Positions 5,275 through 13,062 of a stretch of 14,811 nucleotides of DNA are shown here, one piece after another. Every line of letters starts with the position of its first letter. Positions within the stretch are counted from its first letter, which is position 1. A program made the translations under genes and the position numbers. Below the pieces are notes generated by a model. That model had not been told where the DNA came from. It saw only the letters and a program-made list of their open reading frames with translations, and made no database searches. The stretch comes from Clostridiales bacterium UBA4696 (GTDB taxonomy: Bacteria; Bacillota; Clostridia; Oscillospirales; Oscillospiraceae), in NCBI GenBank assembly GCA_002404795.1, contig DHKK01000040.1:1-14811 (forward strand). Reading direction: 5' to 3'.

Positions 5275-6690
5275 TCAGTCCACGTCACGGTTGACGACAG
5301 GCGCTGGCTTGTCGAGCTGCTCGGGATGGGAGAGCAGGCGCTTGAGGTGCTTGAGCGTGGTGGCGTAGTAGAAGCCGTCGCAGATGCGCTCGTCGGTGTT
5401 GACTGTGTAGTCGATGTACTTGCGGCGCACGACGGTCCCGCCGTCCAGGACCTCGTTTTTGTGGTACTTGCAGCCGAAGGCGACGAACACGGGCATGTTG
5501 CCGAAGTCGTACAGATGATGGACGATCGGCGGGATGCCGAGCGAGCCCATGGAGGTAAAGAAGATCGACGCGTGGAACGGACTGACCTCCAGCAGGAACT
5601 TGGGCAGGAAGCCGAAGTAATCGATCGTCTTCAGCAGCCAGATGGCGAACTTGAACAGCACGCCCGGGATGTACGACAGCGCCTTGGCGGTCTTGTCAAA
5701 GTCGCTGCCGCCGATGGCCTGGCCCTGGATATCGGCGATGCCCTTGTTGAGCTTTTCGTAGATATCGTCGATCGTGTCGGTGGGCTTCAGATGGAGCTTG
5801 GTGATCGACTCCGGCGCGGAGGTATCCATCGAGGTCTTGACGACCATGCAGAACTGGATATCTTCGTCGTGCGAATAGACCTGCTGCCCGGACAGAAAAC
5901 GGTTGAGAGCCGGGTATTTCGCCACGCACTGGACGTAGGCGGCCAGGAACACGTGCGTCACGCCGAGGTTCGTAAAGCCCTGCTTGCGCTTTTCGCGGAT
6001 ATAGCGCTCCATGGCCGAGATCTCCACCGACTCGCGGATGAAGTTGGACGAGCCGACCCGCGTGGGCATGATGTAGTTGGCGACAACCGCCATCGGGTCG
6101 AGCGAGCGGAGCTTGCGGCCGTCGGACCGGTCGCCCCAGGTGGGATGGTAGGCGCTGTCGAGATACATCTTCGTGCCGAGCAGCGTCAGGATGCCGCCGA
6201 GCAGGAACAAAAGGTCCGGCAGGATCTGCCGCAGCTGGTCCCAGTTTTCGCGGGAAAATTCCTTCTCGTGCATCGCGGCCAGCACGGCGAAGGCTGCCAG
6301 CAGCAGAAGCAGCAGCGGGATCGTGCTCTTGACATGGCCGGAGACCGTCACGGCGTAGAACGCGGCGATGGCCAGATACGCGATCCAGAACACGAACGTC
6401 AGCCACAGATAGGGCGAGACGAGCGTGACCTTGATGCCGTAATAGATGGCAAGCAGGAAGACGGGAATGGACGAGCGGTAGAACCGGTCCTTTCCGTTAC
6501 AAAGAATATTCAGCACATAGAACACGCAGGCCGTGACCGGCAGCACGACCAGAAGCCACACCGTCCTTGCGTCTGCGCCTTTCCCACAGACATTTGCGAT
6601 GCGGAGCGCTGCCGAAGCCAGCATGACCAGTGCGGCCAGCCAGATCAGTGGATTTTTCCGGCTGACGTAATACGCAACTCTCTTTTTCAT
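5275..6690 (-). CDS. Six-TM membrane protein fused to a CAT/E2-like acyltransferase domain
   Basis: A 471-aa protein with two parts. Residues 1-180 carry about six hydrophobic helices (roughly 14-34, 43-63, 74-91, 95-116, 123-140, 156-177). Residues about 195-460 resemble the chloramphenicol acetyltransferase / 2-oxoacid dehydrogenase E2 catalytic fold: TSMGSLGI (379-386), a beta segment ending VNTDERICDGFYYA, and the helix TLKHLKRLLSHPEQL (444-458). In E2 enzymes the motif is DHRxxDG; here it is DERICDG (433-439), so Glu replaces the catalytic His. There is no lipoyl or E3-binding domain, so this is not a dehydrogenase component. The start at 6690 (MKKRVAYY) is preferred over an upstream ATG at 6762 because a promoter lies between the two. 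No good ribosome site is present; see the leaderless finding. Function unknown, perhaps acyl transfer or acyl-carrier binding at the membrane. Confidence 0.75.
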   Translation of the reverse strand: MKKRVAYYVSRKNPLIWLAALVMLASAALRIANVCGKGADARTVWLLVVLPVTACVFYVLNILCNGKDRFYRSSIPVFLLAIYYGIKVTLVSPYLWLTFVFWIAYLAIAAFYAVTVSGHVKSTIPLLLLLLAAFAVLAAMHEKEFSRENWDQLRQILPDLLFLLGGILTLLGTKMYLDSAYHPTWGDRSDGRKLRSLDPMAVVANYIMPTRVGSSNFIRESVEISAMERYIREKRKQGFTNLGVTHVFLAAYVQCVAKYPALNRFLSGQQVYSHDEDIQFCMVVKTSMDTSAPESITKLHLKPTDTIDDIYEKLNKGIADIQGQAIGGSDFDKTAKALSYIPGVLFKFAIWLLKTIDYFGFLPKFLLEVSPFHASIFFTSMGSLGIPPIVHHLYDFGNMPVFVAFGCKYHKNEVLDGGTVVRRKYIDYTVNTDERICDGFYYATTLKHLKRLLSHPEQLDKPAPVVNRDVD

Positions 6691-6696
6691 GTTTTT

Positions 6697-6725
6697 ATCA
6701 TACCAGCCGGTGCATAAAAATGCAA
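6697..6725 (-). promoter_or_regulatory. Promoter of the membrane/CAT-like gene, leaderless geometry
   Basis: On the minus strand TTGCAT (6725-6720) and TATGAT (6702-6697) are 17 bp apart. Only six bases (AAAAAC) separate the -10 box from the ATG at 6690, so the usual start site falls on or next to the initiation codon. Confidence 0.55.
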
Positions 6726-6742
6726 GAAAAAGTCCAAAAGTG

Positions 6743-6778
6743 CCGCCCCCGGAACTGCGCATTGACAGCCGGGGGCGG
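6743..6778. repeat. Perfect 10-bp inverted repeat in the divergent promoter region
   Basis: CCGCCCCCGG (6743-6752) is repeated in inverted form as CCGGGGGCGG (6769-6778), with 16 bp between. The -35 box of the helicase promoter (6762-6767) lies in the space between the arms and the right arm lies between its -35 and -10. No T run follows, so it is not a usual terminator; an operator is possible. Confidence 0.5.
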
Positions 6779-6790
6779 ATATGATACGAT
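6762..6790 (+). promoter_or_regulatory. Promoter of the UvrD/Rep-family helicase gene
   Basis: A perfect TTGACA (6762-6767) and TACGAT (6785-6790) are 17 bp apart. The leader of about 45 nt carries AGGAGGTG (6830-6837) five bases before the ATG at 6843. Confidence 0.6.
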
Positions 6791-6842
6791 ATTTTAGAAA
6801 TTTTGTTCGCATTCCGAGGGCGGGCGGACAGGAGGTGCGGAT

Positions 6843-8993
6843 ATGGATCTGCTCGAAGGACTGAACGCGGCGCAGCGGGAGGCGGTCACGACGACCGAGG
6901 GCTTCGTGCGCGTGATCGCGGGCGCGGGCTCCGGCAAGACGCGGGCGCTGACGCGCAGGTTCGCGTATCTGGTGATGGAGCTCGGCATTCTGCCGGGGAA
7001 CCTGCTGTGCGTGACCTTTACCAACAAGGCCGCGAACGAGATGCGCCAGCGCATCCACAACCTGACCGGCGACAACGATACCGGCTATATCAACACCTTC
7101 CACGGCTTCTGCGTCTCCATTCTGCAGGAGGACAGCCACGCCGTGGGCTATCCCAAGAGCTTTCTGGTGCTCGACAACAGCGATATCGACGCCATGCTCC
7201 AGATCATCTACGACGAGCGGGGGCTGACGCTGCGCGACATGACCTTCTCCCACGCGCGCGACATGATCGAGATCCTGAAGCTCAAGGAGCGGCCGGACTA
7301 TTACGAGGACATGATCACCCTGCCGCTCGATACCCTCAAGGAGAAATACGACAAAGCCGAAAGCGCGAAGGATATCATCTTCTACGGCTATCTGTATCAG
7401 GAAAAGAAGTGCTTCGCGCTCGACTACAACGACCTGATCGAATTTTCCCTGCACATTTTCCGCACGCATGAGGATATCCGCCTCAAATGGCAGAAGCGCC
7501 TGGAATACATCATGATCGACGAGTTCCAGGACATCGACCCGCCGCAGTATGAACTCATGCAGGTCCTCTGCGACTACCACAAAAACCTCTTCATCGTCGG
7601 CGACCCGGATCAGACGATCTATACCTGGCGCGGGGCGGACGTGCGGTTTCTGCTGGATTTCGACAAGGTCTATCCCACGACGAAGACCATCCTGATGATG
7701 GAGAACTACCGCTCGACCCCGCAGATCCTCGCGGTCTGCAACAGTCTGATCGAAAAGAATCAGGACCGGATCAAAAAAGAACTGCTGCCCATGCTGCCGG
7801 CCGGCGAAGGCGTTTTGTGCCACCACGCGGCCAACAGCGAGCAGGAGGCCCGCTGGCTCGCGGAGAAGCTGCAGGAGCTGCACGCCGCGGGCGTCCGGTA
7901 TCGCGACATGGCCGTCTTGTACCGCGCGCACTATATCACGCGCGGCGTCGAGGAGGCCCTGCTCAAGGAGAAGATCCCCTACACGATCTACAGCGGCGTG
8001 CAGTTTTTTGCCCGCGCGGAGATCAAGGACGCGCTGAGCTACCTGCGCATGATCGCCTGCCGCGACGATCTGTCCTTTTTGCGCATCGCCAATGTGCCGA
8101 AGCGCAATCTCGGCGAGCGCCGCATGACGTTTTTGAAGGACTATGCCGCGCAGAACGGGTGCTCGCTCTATGACGCGCTGCGGAAAAATCTCGACGGGGA
8201 GCTGCTGCGGGGGACGAAGGCGGGAAAATTCGTCTCGCTGATCGAGCGCTTTACCGGCGTCTATGACCAGATGCCGGTCTCGGAGCTGCTGGCGGCCGTG
8301 CTCAACGAGAGCGGGTATGAGGCCATGCTCCGCACGGAGGGCAGCCAGATCCGGCTGGACAATCTGGCGGAGCTCAAGCAGTCGATCTACGCATATGAGA
8401 CGACCTGCGGCGAGGAATGCACGCTCGAGCACTATCTGGCGCACGTGGCGATGTTCACGAGCGCGGATCTCGACGACCCGCGCGATCAGGTCCGGCTCAT
8501 GACCGTCCACAGCGCGAAGGGCCTGGAATTTCCGTACGTGTTCCTGTGCGCGATGAACGAGGGCATCTTCCCCTCGAAAAAGACCCGGACCATGCCGGGC
8601 ATGGAGGAGGAGCGGCGGCTGTGCTTCGTCGCCATGACGCGCGCGCAGAAGGGGTTGTATCTGTCCGAGGCCGAGGGACGGAATCTGGACGGGAGTCCCC
8701 GGTATCCCTCGCGGTTCCTGCTGGATATCCGCGACGATCTTCTCACATTTACGAAGACCCCGCGCGAGGACCTCATCCGCCAGGCGCGGGAATACATCGG
8801 CTTTTCCAGCCGTTTTCTGGACGATGCGGCCGCGGCGCAGGGCTTCGCGCCCGGTACCCGCGTCCGCCACGCCGTCTTCGGCGCCGGGACCGTGCTGGAC
8901 GTCGACCCGGTGCAGAAGTCGCAGCTCGTCCAGTTCGACGCCATGCCGACGCCGCGCGCGATCTCGCTGCGCGTGAAATTAGAACGAGAATAA
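6843..8993 (+). CDS. UvrD/Rep-family superfamily 1A DNA helicase (PcrA-like)
   Basis: A 3'-5' DNA helicase of 716 aa with every SF1A motif: Q motif LNAAQREAV (7-15), Walker A GAGSGKT (27-33), Ia VTFTNKAANEM (57-67), Ib NTFHGF (84-89), Walker B DEFQD (226-230), III GDPDQTIYTWRGAD (253-266), IV NYRS (288-291), V TVHSAKGLEF (554-563) and VI EEERRLCFVAMTRA (588-601). The C-terminus (about 669-705, GTRVRHAVFGAGTV) matches the small Tudor-like domain of PcrA/UvrD that binds RNA polymerase. Its wording differs from housekeeping PcrA: an N-terminus opening MDLLEGLNAAQ and a segment LKLKERPDYYEDM (146-158) in domain 1B. I recall this as a second, paralogous clostridial helicase. A role in repair or clearing of replication conflicts is expected. 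The start is set by a strong AGGAGGTG. Confidence 0.9.
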   Translation: MDLLEGLNAAQREAVTTTEGFVRVIAGAGSGKTRALTRRFAYLVMELGILPGNLLCVTFTNKAANEMRQRIHNLTGDNDTGYINTFHGFCVSILQEDSHAVGYPKSFLVLDNSDIDAMLQIIYDERGLTLRDMTFSHARDMIEILKLKERPDYYEDMITLPLDTLKEKYDKAESAKDIIFYGYLYQEKKCFALDYNDLIEFSLHIFRTHEDIRLKWQKRLEYIMIDEFQDIDPPQYELMQVLCDYHKNLFIVGDPDQTIYTWRGADVRFLLDFDKVYPTTKTILMMENYRSTPQILAVCNSLIEKNQDRIKKELLPMLPAGEGVLCHHAANSEQEARWLAEKLQELHAAGVRYRDMAVLYRAHYITRGVEEALLKEKIPYTIYSGVQFFARAEIKDALSYLRMIACRDDLSFLRIANVPKRNLGERRMTFLKDYAAQNGCSLYDALRKNLDGELLRGTKAGKFVSLIERFTGVYDQMPVSELLAAVLNESGYEAMLRTEGSQIRLDNLAELKQSIYAYETTCGEECTLEHYLAHVAMFTSADLDDPRDQVRLMTVHSAKGLEFPYVFLCAMNEGIFPSKKTRTMPGMEEERRLCFVAMTRAQKGLYLSEAEGRNLDGSPRYPSRFLLDIRDDLLTFTKTPREDLIRQAREYIGFSSRFLDDAAAAQGFAPGTRVRHAVFGAGTVLDVDPVQKSQLVQFDAMPTPRAISLRVKLERE

Positions 8994-8998
8994 AAACC

Positions 8999-9029
8999 GG
9001 CGGGCAGGAAGCAACGCTTCCTGCCCGCC
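8999..9029. terminator. Bidirectional terminator between helicase and M29 aminopeptidase
   Basis: A perfect 14-bp stem (8999-9012 with 9016-9029) with a 3-nt AAC loop. On the minus strand it is followed by GGTTTTTA, a good T run for ending the aminopeptidase gene. On the + strand the tail is the weaker TTGTGTTGTT. The hairpin begins six bases after the helicase stop. Confidence 0.8.
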
Positions 9030-9049
9030 TTGTGTTGTTATCGGGAAGA

Positions 9050-10273
9050 TCAGAAGGCCCAGGCGCCCTCGCGGAAGATGGCGACGGTCCTGCCGTCCTC
9101 GCAGACGGCGTCGATCGCAAGATCGGCCGAGCCGATCATGAAATCCTCGTGGATCATGGAGTCGTTGACGCCGAGCTTGCGGCAGTCCTCCAGCGACTTG
9201 TTCTGGAAATCGCGGATCGTGTCGGCAAAGCCCATGCCGAGCGCGAGATGGCAGCAGGCGTTCTCGTCAAAGAGGGTGTTGTAGAACAAAAAGCCCGTCT
9301 GGTTGATGGGCGAGTCAAACGGCACCAGCGCGCATTCGCCAAGATACCGGCTGCCCTCGTCCATCTCGATGAGCTTGGTGAGCAGCTCGTTGTTCTGCTC
9401 TGCATGCCATTCGACGGCCTTGCCCTCGTGGAAGCGGATCCAGAAGCCGTCGATCAGCTGGCCCTGGTAGGAGAGCGGCTTCGTCGCATAGACGATGCCC
9501 TCGGCCACGCCGCGCATCGGGGAGATGAAGCATTCCTCGGTCGGGATGTTGGGGTTGAAGAAGATGCCCTGCAGGCTCGTCTCGCCGCCGCCGCAGAACT
9601 GCGCCTCGGGGATCATGCCGACGGTAAAGTCGGTGCCGTTGGACGATTTGTAGCGCAGCTCGCGGATGTGCAGGCTGTTGAGATATTCGCAGCGGTCATG
9701 CAGGTCCTTGTTGTGGTCTTCCCATGCCTGGATGGGGTCGTCGGTCACGCGGGAGGTCTTGAGGATGGCTTCCCACAGCTTTTCCACGGCCTGCGACGCC
9801 CGCAGCTCCGGGAACAGCTTCTTGGCCCATTTTTCGCCCGGCACGGCCGCGATGCACCACTGGTATTTGTTTTCGATCTGGTCGCGGTAGCCCTTGATGA
9901 TGGGGTACTTGGCCTGCTGGGACTTGGCCATCTTCTCCTGATTGACGCCGCGCAGGCCGTCGGGATCCTCGCTGATGAGGTAGATGCGGCAGGGGATGGT
10001 ATCGACATAGTGCTGCCAGCGGGCTTCCTCGTAGTTATCGAGCGTCGAGAGCGTCTTCAGACTGCGGTAGCGCACATGCAGCTTCGTGAGCGGCTGATAG
10101 CTCCAGTCGACGACGACCTTTTTCGCCTTCAGCTTGTAGCATTCGTCGACCACCATCGCAACGAACTCCGGCTGGTCGAGCTCCGCCTGGATAAAGACCT
10201 CCTGTCCCTTCTGGACGTTCACGCCGGTCTTGGCGATGAGCTTCGCATATTCGCGCAGGACTGTTTTTTTCAT
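9050..10273 (-). CDS. M29-family metallo-aminopeptidase (AmpS/PepS-type)
   Basis: A cytosolic dimetal exopeptidase that removes N-terminal residues from peptides. The 407-aa length fits the family (about 400-415). The candidate metal ligands of the family are visible at matching spacing: NIPTEE (E246/E247), LGECAL (E313), CHLALG (H342) and MIHEDFMIGS (H375, D377), with GFWIRF (276-281) and the C-terminal GSADLAIDAV (381-390). GGAGG lies seven bases before the ATG. No signal peptide is present. The gene diverges from an M18 aminopeptidase over 151 bp, so two different peptide-trimming enzymes share a promoter region. Exact residue preference cannot be read from sequence. Confidence 0.9.
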   Translation of the reverse strand: MKKTVLREYAKLIAKTGVNVQKGQEVFIQAELDQPEFVAMVVDECYKLKAKKVVVDWSYQPLTKLHVRYRSLKTLSTLDNYEEARWQHYVDTIPCRIYLISEDPDGLRGVNQEKMAKSQQAKYPIIKGYRDQIENKYQWCIAAVPGEKWAKKLFPELRASQAVEKLWEAILKTSRVTDDPIQAWEDHNKDLHDRCEYLNSLHIRELRYKSSNGTDFTVGMIPEAQFCGGGETSLQGIFFNPNIPTEECFISPMRGVAEGIVYATKPLSYQGQLIDGFWIRFHEGKAVEWHAEQNNELLTKLIEMDEGSRYLGECALVPFDSPINQTGFLFYNTLFDENACCHLALGMGFADTIRDFQNKSLEDCRKLGVNDSMIHEDFMIGSADLAIDAVCEDGRTVAIFREGAWAF

Positions 10274-10307
10274 AAAAAAGCCTCCAATGCTTTGTTTCTG
10301 CTGCTAT

Positions 10308-10335
10308 AGTCTACCACAAATTGTCCGCGTTGAAA
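10308..10335 (-). promoter_or_regulatory. Putative promoter of the M29 aminopeptidase gene
   Basis: On the minus strand TTTCAA (10335-10330) and TAGACT (10313-10308) are 16 bp apart, with TGG directly before the -10, giving an extended -10. The box matches are modest (about four of six), so this is a candidate. Confidence 0.35.
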
Positions 10336-10358
10336 AGACATCCTGCAAATTTTCGCCC

Positions 10359-10387
10359 TTGCGGGCGTCCGGCCGGTGCGCTATACT
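10359..10387 (+). promoter_or_regulatory. Promoter of the M18 aminopeptidase-AcnX operon
   Basis: TTGCGG (10359-10364) and TATACT (10382-10387) are 17 bp apart. The -35 overlaps a small inverted repeat (10354-10358 with 10363-10367), and an 8-bp palindrome CCGGCCGG lies in the spacer (10369-10376). Either could be an operator. The leader is about 30 nt. Confidence 0.55.
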
Positions 10388-10424
10388 GAAAGAAAACAGG
10401 AAAACGACGCATGGAGGTTTTTTC

Positions 10425-11717
10425 ATGGATTCCAAACGGCTTTTTGATTTTCTGGCTGCCAGCCCCAGCTGCTACCACGCCGTGCAGGCGCTGTCCGGCC
10501 GGCTGACGCAGGAGGGCTATACGCAGCTGCACGAGGCGGATGCGTGGGCGCTCACGGCGGGCGGAAAGTATTTTGTCACGCGCAACGGCTCGTCCCTGCT
10601 TGCCTTCCGCGTGCCGGCGGGCGCGCCCGCGGGCTTTTTGATGGCCGCGGCGCATACCGACTCGCCCACCTTCAAGATCAAGCACAACCCGGAAAAGAAG
10701 GCCGGGCCCTATGTTCAGCTGTCGACGGAAAAATACGGCGGCATGCTCATGGGCACCTGGTTTGACCGGCCGCTTTCCGTCGCCGGCCGCGTGGTCACGG
10801 CGAAGGACGGAAAGCTGGAGACGAAGCTGGTCGACGTCGACCACGATCTGCTCGTCATCCCCTCCGTCGCCATCCACATGAACCGCGCCGCGAACGACGG
10901 CTTCAAGCTTCTGGCGAACGTCGATACGCTTCCGCTCTACGGCATGCAGGAAGCCGCCGGCAGCTTCCGCAGCGTCGTGGCTGCGGCTGCGGGCGTGCAG
11001 GAGGACGAGATCCTCGGCGAGGATCTGAGCCTGTATGTCCGCACGCGCGGGACGGTCTTTGGCGCGAAGAACGAATTTCTGCTCGCGCCGCGGCTGGATG
11101 ACCTCGGCTGCGTGTTCGGGCTGCTGGAGGGCTTCCTTGCGGCAGAACCGTCTGGCAGCGTGCCGGTCTTCTGTGCGTTTGACAACGAGGAGGTCGGCAG
11201 TGAGACGAAGCAGGGCGCGGCCTCAAGCCTGCTGAGCGACACGCTGCGGCGCATCGCGCTCGCGCTGGGGCTTGGGGAGGAAGGGTATCTGCGCCTGCTC
11301 GCGCAGAGCTTCCTCGTCTCGGCGGACAACGCCCACGCCGTCCACCCGAACCACCCGGAATACGCCGACATGACTAACACGCCGCGGATGAACGGCGGCG
11401 TGGTCATCAAGTTCAACGCCAACCAGCGCTATACGACCGACGGCGTGTCCTGCGCCCTGTTTACGGCCGTCTGCCGCGAGGCGAAGGCCCCCGTGCAGGT
11501 CTACGCGAACCGCTCGGACCTTCCCGGCGGCTCGACGCTCGGCTCCATCGCCACGACGAAGGTCTCCGTCCCGAGCGTGGACATCGGCCTTGCGCAGCTG
11601 GCCATGCATTCGTGCGTCGAGACCGCGGGCGCGGCAGATCTGGACGCACTGGTCCGGGCCATGACGGTCTATTACGGCAAGACCCTGCGCCGGGCGGGCG
11701 AAACGATTACATTCTGA
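10425..11717 (+). CDS. apeB: M18-family aspartyl-type aminopeptidase
   Basis: A cytosolic tetrahedral dizinc aminopeptidase that, in characterised members, prefers N-terminal acidic residues. The 430-aa product shows the whole metal and catalytic set: AAHTDSP (H77), RLDDLG (bridging D at 225/226), FDNEEVGS (E255, E256), SADNAHAVHP (D301) and MHSCVET (H395). GGAGG at 10413-10417 lies seven bases before the ATG. Longer frames starting at 10230 would run through the promoter and the divergent gene and are rejected. No terminator with a T run separates this gene from aconitase X 58 bases downstream, so co-transcription is likely. It pairs with the divergent M29 enzyme in peptide breakdown. Confidence 0.93.
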   Translation: MDSKRLFDFLAASPSCYHAVQALSGRLTQEGYTQLHEADAWALTAGGKYFVTRNGSSLLAFRVPAGAPAGFLMAAAHTDSPTFKIKHNPEKKAGPYVQLSTEKYGGMLMGTWFDRPLSVAGRVVTAKDGKLETKLVDVDHDLLVIPSVAIHMNRAANDGFKLLANVDTLPLYGMQEAAGSFRSVVAAAAGVQEDEILGEDLSLYVRTRGTVFGAKNEFLLAPRLDDLGCVFGLLEGFLAAEPSGSVPVFCAFDNEEVGSETKQGAASSLLSDTLRRIALALGLGEEGYLRLLAQSFLVSADNAHAVHPNHPEYADMTNTPRMNGGVVIKFNANQRYTTDGVSCALFTAVCREAKAPVQVYANRSDLPGGSTLGSIATTKVSVPSVDIGLAQLAMHSCVETAGAADLDALVRAMTVYYGKTLRRAGETITF

Positions 11718-11723
11718 ACCCTG

Positions 11724-11739
11724 CAGGCCCGCGGGCCTG
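11724..11739 (+). repeat. 16-bp palindrome between M18 gene and acnX
   Basis: A perfect palindrome that can fold as a 6-bp CAGGCC/GGCCTG stem with a CGCG loop. It is followed by TAAAAATA, not by T residues, so it does not look like an intrinsic terminator on the + strand. It may be an mRNA processing or stability hairpin, or an operator. Confidence 0.45.
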
Positions 11740-11775
11740 TAAAAATAGAGAAAAGAAAAAGGAGGCAGATCCATC

Positions 11776-13062
11776 ATGGGCATGATCCTGACAGACGAAC
11801 AGCAGGCGATCCTCGACGGCAGCCGGGGCGAGACCATGGCCAAGGTCATGAAGACGCTTGTCATGTTCGGCGAAGCATTCCACGCGGAGAAGATGGTCCC
11901 GGTCACGAGCCGGTACAACCATCTTGTCACATCCTTCGGCCTCGGCGTACTGCAGCCGGTGTATGATCTCATGCAGCAGCTGATCGACGCCGGCGCCGTC
12001 TCCGGCCAGAAATTCTCGGCCGACCCCCGTCCGCTCGACCCCAACGTCCCGGCAAATCTCCTGCAGCAGCTCGTGTTCAAGAAGTTCATGTACAACAAGC
12101 AGGACTTCTATGAGGGCCAGCTGCAGAAGCTCGGCCTCATGGACAAGGACGCGTTCACCTGCACCTGCTATATGCCCGAGGTCGGCAACAAGCCGGAGAA
12201 GGGCGAGATCCTCTCCTGGTCGGAATCGTCCGCTGTCGTCTACGCCAACTCGGTGCTCGGCGCGCGCTGCAACCGCAATTCCGGCATTCTGGACATCATG
12301 GGCTCGATCGTGGGCTATGTTCCCTACTTCGGTCTTCTGACCGACGAGGGGCGGAAGGCCACCTGGATCGTCAAGATCGAGACGAGCAAAAAGCCCGAGG
12401 CGCAGCTGCTCGGCTCCGCCATCGGCATGAAGGTCATGGAGGATGTGCCTTACGTCGTGGGGCTCGACAAGTGGCTCGGCACAGAGCTTGACGACGCGGC
12501 CTGCACCTACCTCAAGGACTTCGGCGCGGCCACCGCCTCCAACGGCGCGGTCGGCCTGTACCACATCGCAAACCTCACGCCGGAGGCCAGGGAGCTGGGC
12601 GAGGCGCTGATCGCGCCGGGCGCGCGCCTGTACGTCATCGACGATCAGGAGCTGCAGCGCATCCAGGACGGCTATCCCGTCGTCTGGAAAAACCGGGACG
12701 CACAGCCGAAGCTCTGCTTCATGGGCTGCCCGCATATGTCGCTCGAGCAGCTGAAGACCTGGACTGACCGCGTGGAGGCCTCCCTCGCCGAGGCCGGACG
12801 CAGCAAGATCTGCATCCCCACGGTCTTTACCGCCGCCCCTGCCGTCCTGAAGGAATTTGAGAAGACGCCCTATGCCGCGCGGCTCAAAAAGACGGGCGTC
12901 ATCACGTCCTATATCTGTCCGCTCATGTACATGAACAACCCGCTGTGCGGCAAGATGCCGGTCATCACCTCGTCCAACAAGCTGCGCACCTACACCACCG
13001 CACGCTATTACACCGACGATGAGATCCTTGCCAGGATCACGAAAGGGGGCAAACACGCATGA
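11776..13062 (+). CDS. Aconitase X large (catalytic) subunit, DUF521 type
   Basis: The large subunit of a two-subunit AcnX dehydratase, a divergent aconitase branch that uses an Fe-S cluster. The 428-aa product begins MILTDEQQAILDG, the usual AcnX opening, and includes TCTCYMPEVGNKP (128-140), SWSESSAVVYANSV (147-160), LGARCNRNSG (161-170), FMGCPHMSLEQL (315-326) and ICPLMYMN (380-387). Candidate cluster cysteines are C129 or C131, C165, C318 and C381. Characterised AcnX enzymes include cis-3-hydroxy-L-proline dehydratase in bacteria and phosphomevalonate dehydratase in archaea. Neither a proline racemase, a pyrroline reductase nor mevalonate genes are present here, so the substrate stays open. 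GGAGG at 11761-11765 sets the start. It overlaps the small subunit by ATGA. Confidence 0.88.
   Translation: MGMILTDEQQAILDGSRGETMAKVMKTLVMFGEAFHAEKMVPVTSRYNHLVTSFGLGVLQPVYDLMQQLIDAGAVSGQKFSADPRPLDPNVPANLLQQLVFKKFMYNKQDFYEGQLQKLGLMDKDAFTCTCYMPEVGNKPEKGEILSWSESSAVVYANSVLGARCNRNSGILDIMGSIVGYVPYFGLLTDEGRKATWIVKIETSKKPEAQLLGSAIGMKVMEDVPYVVGLDKWLGTELDDAACTYLKDFGAATASNGAVGLYHIANLTPEARELGEALIAPGARLYVIDDQELQRIQDGYPVVWKNRDAQPKLCFMGCPHMSLEQLKTWTDRVEASLAEAGRSKICIPTVFTAAPAVLKEFEKTPYAARLKKTGVITSYICPLMYMNNPLCGKMPVITSSNKLRTYTTARYYTDDEILARITKGGKHA

Noticed and set aside
5326..6717. 463-codon + strand frame opposite the membrane/CAT-like gene
   Set aside because: Antisense shadow rich in Arg, Gln, His and Asp; no ribosome site or motif.
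6691..6762. Upstream ATG at 6762 for the membrane/CAT-like protein
   Set aside because: The added 24 residues would be encoded across the predicted -35 and -10 boxes, and no ribosome site precedes the ATG.
6687..8870. Very long open frame on the minus strand opposite the helicase (727 codons)
   Set aside because: It mirrors the codons of the helicase, shows low-complexity Arg/Leu/Val/Gly-rich text without motifs, and has no ribosome site. High GC produces such shadows.
8417..10309. 630-codon open frame on the + strand across the helicase end and opposite the M29 gene
   Set aside because: It overlaps two well-supported genes and a terminator and has no family motif.
10230..10424. N-terminal extension of the M18 aminopeptidase to 10230
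   Set aside because: It would cross the divergent promoter region and the start of the M29 gene; the ATG at 10425 has a good GGAGG and matches family length.
11707..13056. 449-codon minus-strand frame opposite acnX large subunit
   Set aside because: Antisense shadow; the + strand frame has clear AcnX motifs.
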